A model generated the notes under the pieces. That model saw only the letters and a program-made list of their open reading frames with translations, searched no databases and was not told the DNA's origin. Made by a program: the position numbers and the translations under genes. Positions 62,871 to 64,000 of a DNA stretch of 64,000 nt are shown piece after piece (positions within the stretch are counted from its first letter, which is position 1; every line of letters starts with the position of its first letter). Source of the DNA: Plasmodium coatneyi (lineage: Eukaryota; Apicomplexa; Aconoidasida; Haemosporida; Plasmodiidae); assembly GCF_001680005.1 (NCBI RefSeq), contig NC_033569.1, forward strand, positions 1,860,001-1,924,000, read 5' to 3'.

Positions 62871-63326
62871 CTAAAAATCTGTGACTCTGCAATTATGGGC
62901 CCAATCACCAAACATGGTTGGTTCGTGCTTTTCATATTTGTATCCAAATTCTTGGAATGAATCATCTGTCGAGATTATCTCGTTGTGACTTTCCTCCTTA
63001 GTTCCATTTATTGCTTCGTCCGTATTGTTCGCTTCGTTTACCCGCCCCTGCTCCTTTCCACTTTTCCTCGAAGAATCGCCCTTATGCGAGTTACCCTCCT
63101 GGTGTCCATCTGCATCTTCAGCCGGGTTATTATTCCTTTCTAGGGTTGAGAAATTTTCATAATAAAATGGATATATTGTTTTTGCACATCTGCGTCTTCT
63201 AAAATGATGGCAAAGAATTTGTGGAGTCATCACCCCTTGTGTTGTTCCATAATTGTAGTACTTCCTACGGTTTCGGAAAAAAAATTTATTTCCCTTCAAG
63301 TAAGTTATGGGGTGTAATTTTGTCAT
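62871..63326 (-). CDS. SDHAF4: Succinate dehydrogenase assembly factor 4-like protein
   Basis: The 151-residue protein ends in EPTMFGDWAHNCRVTDF, which matches the C-terminal signature of the SDHAF4/DUF1674 family (EPTxxGDWxxxGRxxDF in other eukaryotes and bacteria). Upstream is a basic, aromatic-rich start (MTKLHPITYLKGNKFFFRNRRKYYNYG) suited to mitochondrial import, then a Plasmodium-type low-complexity linker. SDHAF4 binds flavinylated SdhA and helps it join SdhB in complex II. The usual Gly in the second half of the signature is replaced by Cys. Single exon; normal size for the family plus linker. Confidence 0.82.
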   Translation of the reverse strand: MTKLHPITYLKGNKFFFRNRRKYYNYGTTQGVMTPQILCHHFRRRRCAKTIYPFYYENFSTLERNNNPAEDADGHQEGNSHKGDSSRKSGKEQGRVNEANNTDEAINGTKEESHNEIISTDDSFQEFGYKYEKHEPTMFGDWAHNCRVTDF

Positions 63327-64000
63327 TATAATAGAGTGGGCATATTTAGTTTGAGGGTGGTACTTTTAGTGTGCGTTTTTTTTTTTTTTTATTTCCTTGA
63401 ACACGCATTTGGGGAGTATTTCCGGTATGCCTTCTGTAATATGCTCCGGAAAGACGGAATTCTAACGCATCTTACACGCGTGTGTGCCCTTTCCTCGCAA
63501 TGGAAAATGTTAACCTTTGTCTTTTCGCTTGAACACGATTAAGTGGGGTTATTTAAAAAAAAAAAAAATGGCGCTTTAAATGTTCCCTGTTTGTATAGGA
63601 GCACATTTTAAATGTCCTCACATGGACCATTAAAAGGTGAAACGTAGTGATGTCGTATACGAGCGCACATGTGGAGGCACCTTTTCCGTCTCTCCGACAG
63701 TTTAATTGTGCACAAATGCAAACGCTCAATAGTGCTAGCGGATATAACGCAGCTGGGACGTTTCGCTTTTTAAAATATTATCCACTTAGAAATTTGCTTC
63801 TCCCACGTTGTATAAATTGTAGGGCAAAAAAGTGAAGGCGTGGAAGTGTGAAAAAAAAAAAAAAAAAAAAAAAAACACACGATAAGGTACATTCACCGGC
63901 TCTGTGCCACACTTATGCATTTTAAAGGAGATACATGCCAACAAAGTAGCTCCCTCCACAGTGTACACTTACATAAAAATGGAAGAGAAGGATCTCAATT
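63327..64000. other. Intergenic region at the window's right edge
   Basis: T and A tracts (63377-63391, 63852-63874) and no supported gene. An ATG at 63979 opens MEEKDLN to the window edge and could start a plus-strand gene, but only 22 nt are visible. Confidence 0.4.

Noticed and set aside
63979..64000. Start of a plus-strand gene (ATG then six codons)
   Set aside because: Too little sequence before the window edge to support a call.

Overview
The window is nuclear DNA of a malaria parasite in the simian clade that carries both SICAvar and KIR multigene families, that is Plasmodium knowlesi or the closely related P. coatneyi; the sequence alone does not let me choose between them. The evidence is moderate GC for Plasmodium with many A/T homopolymers, unmistakable Plasmodium genes (CelTOS, MDV1/PEG3, a perforin-like protein, SR10), a SICAvar cytoplasmic exon, KIR (PIR-type) genes and internal GGGTTYA-type telomere-like repeats.

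Layout. (1) 1-24.2 kb is conserved chromosome core: zuotin/DNAJC2-type chaperone (-), an unresolved multi-exon gene (-), tRNA-Pro (-), perforin-like protein PLP2 (-), CelTOS (+), MDV1/PEG3 (+), a polytopic membrane protein (-), SRP19 (+) and a small coiled-coil gene (-). (2) About 25-44.6 kb is a lineage-specific island: a KIR gene (-), degenerate telomere-like repeats, a second KIR gene (+), an orphan SICAvar last exon (-), more telomere-like repeats, a PHIST exported-protein gene (-), a long C-rich telomere-like array and a lysophospholipase-like gene (-), all in very AT-rich, purine/pyrimidine-tract-rich DNA. (3) 45.2-64 kb returns to core: glycerol-3-phosphate dehydrogenase (five exons, -), a TMEM69-like membrane protein (-), organellar-type seryl-tRNA synthetase (-), serpentine receptor SR10 (-), a radial-spoke RSPH9-like protein (-), a 1,223-residue low-complexity Plasmodium protein (+) and an SDHAF4-like protein (-).

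From memory, the P. falciparum chromosome 12 order is zuotin - PLP2 - CelTOS - MDV1 - SRP19 - G3PDH - SerRS - SR10, the order seen here. The whole KIR/SICA/PHIST/lysophospholipase block therefore appears to interrupt an otherwise collinear core between SRP19 and G3PDH.

Functionally, the core half is rich in sexual and mosquito-stage genes: PLP2 (gametocyte egress), CelTOS (cell traversal), MDV1/PEG3 (gamete egress and sex development) and RSPH9 (male gamete axoneme). The island holds families that remodel the host cell or vary antigenically. The most interesting sequence-level observations are a motif shared by the adjacent CelTOS and MDV1 proteins, the head-to-head orientation of the telomere-like tracts in the island, two-domain KIR genes (one frame-disrupted) and a perfect 26-bp hairpin 12 nt after a KIR stop codon. 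Splice sites are my own readings of GT/AG signals plus protein continuity.
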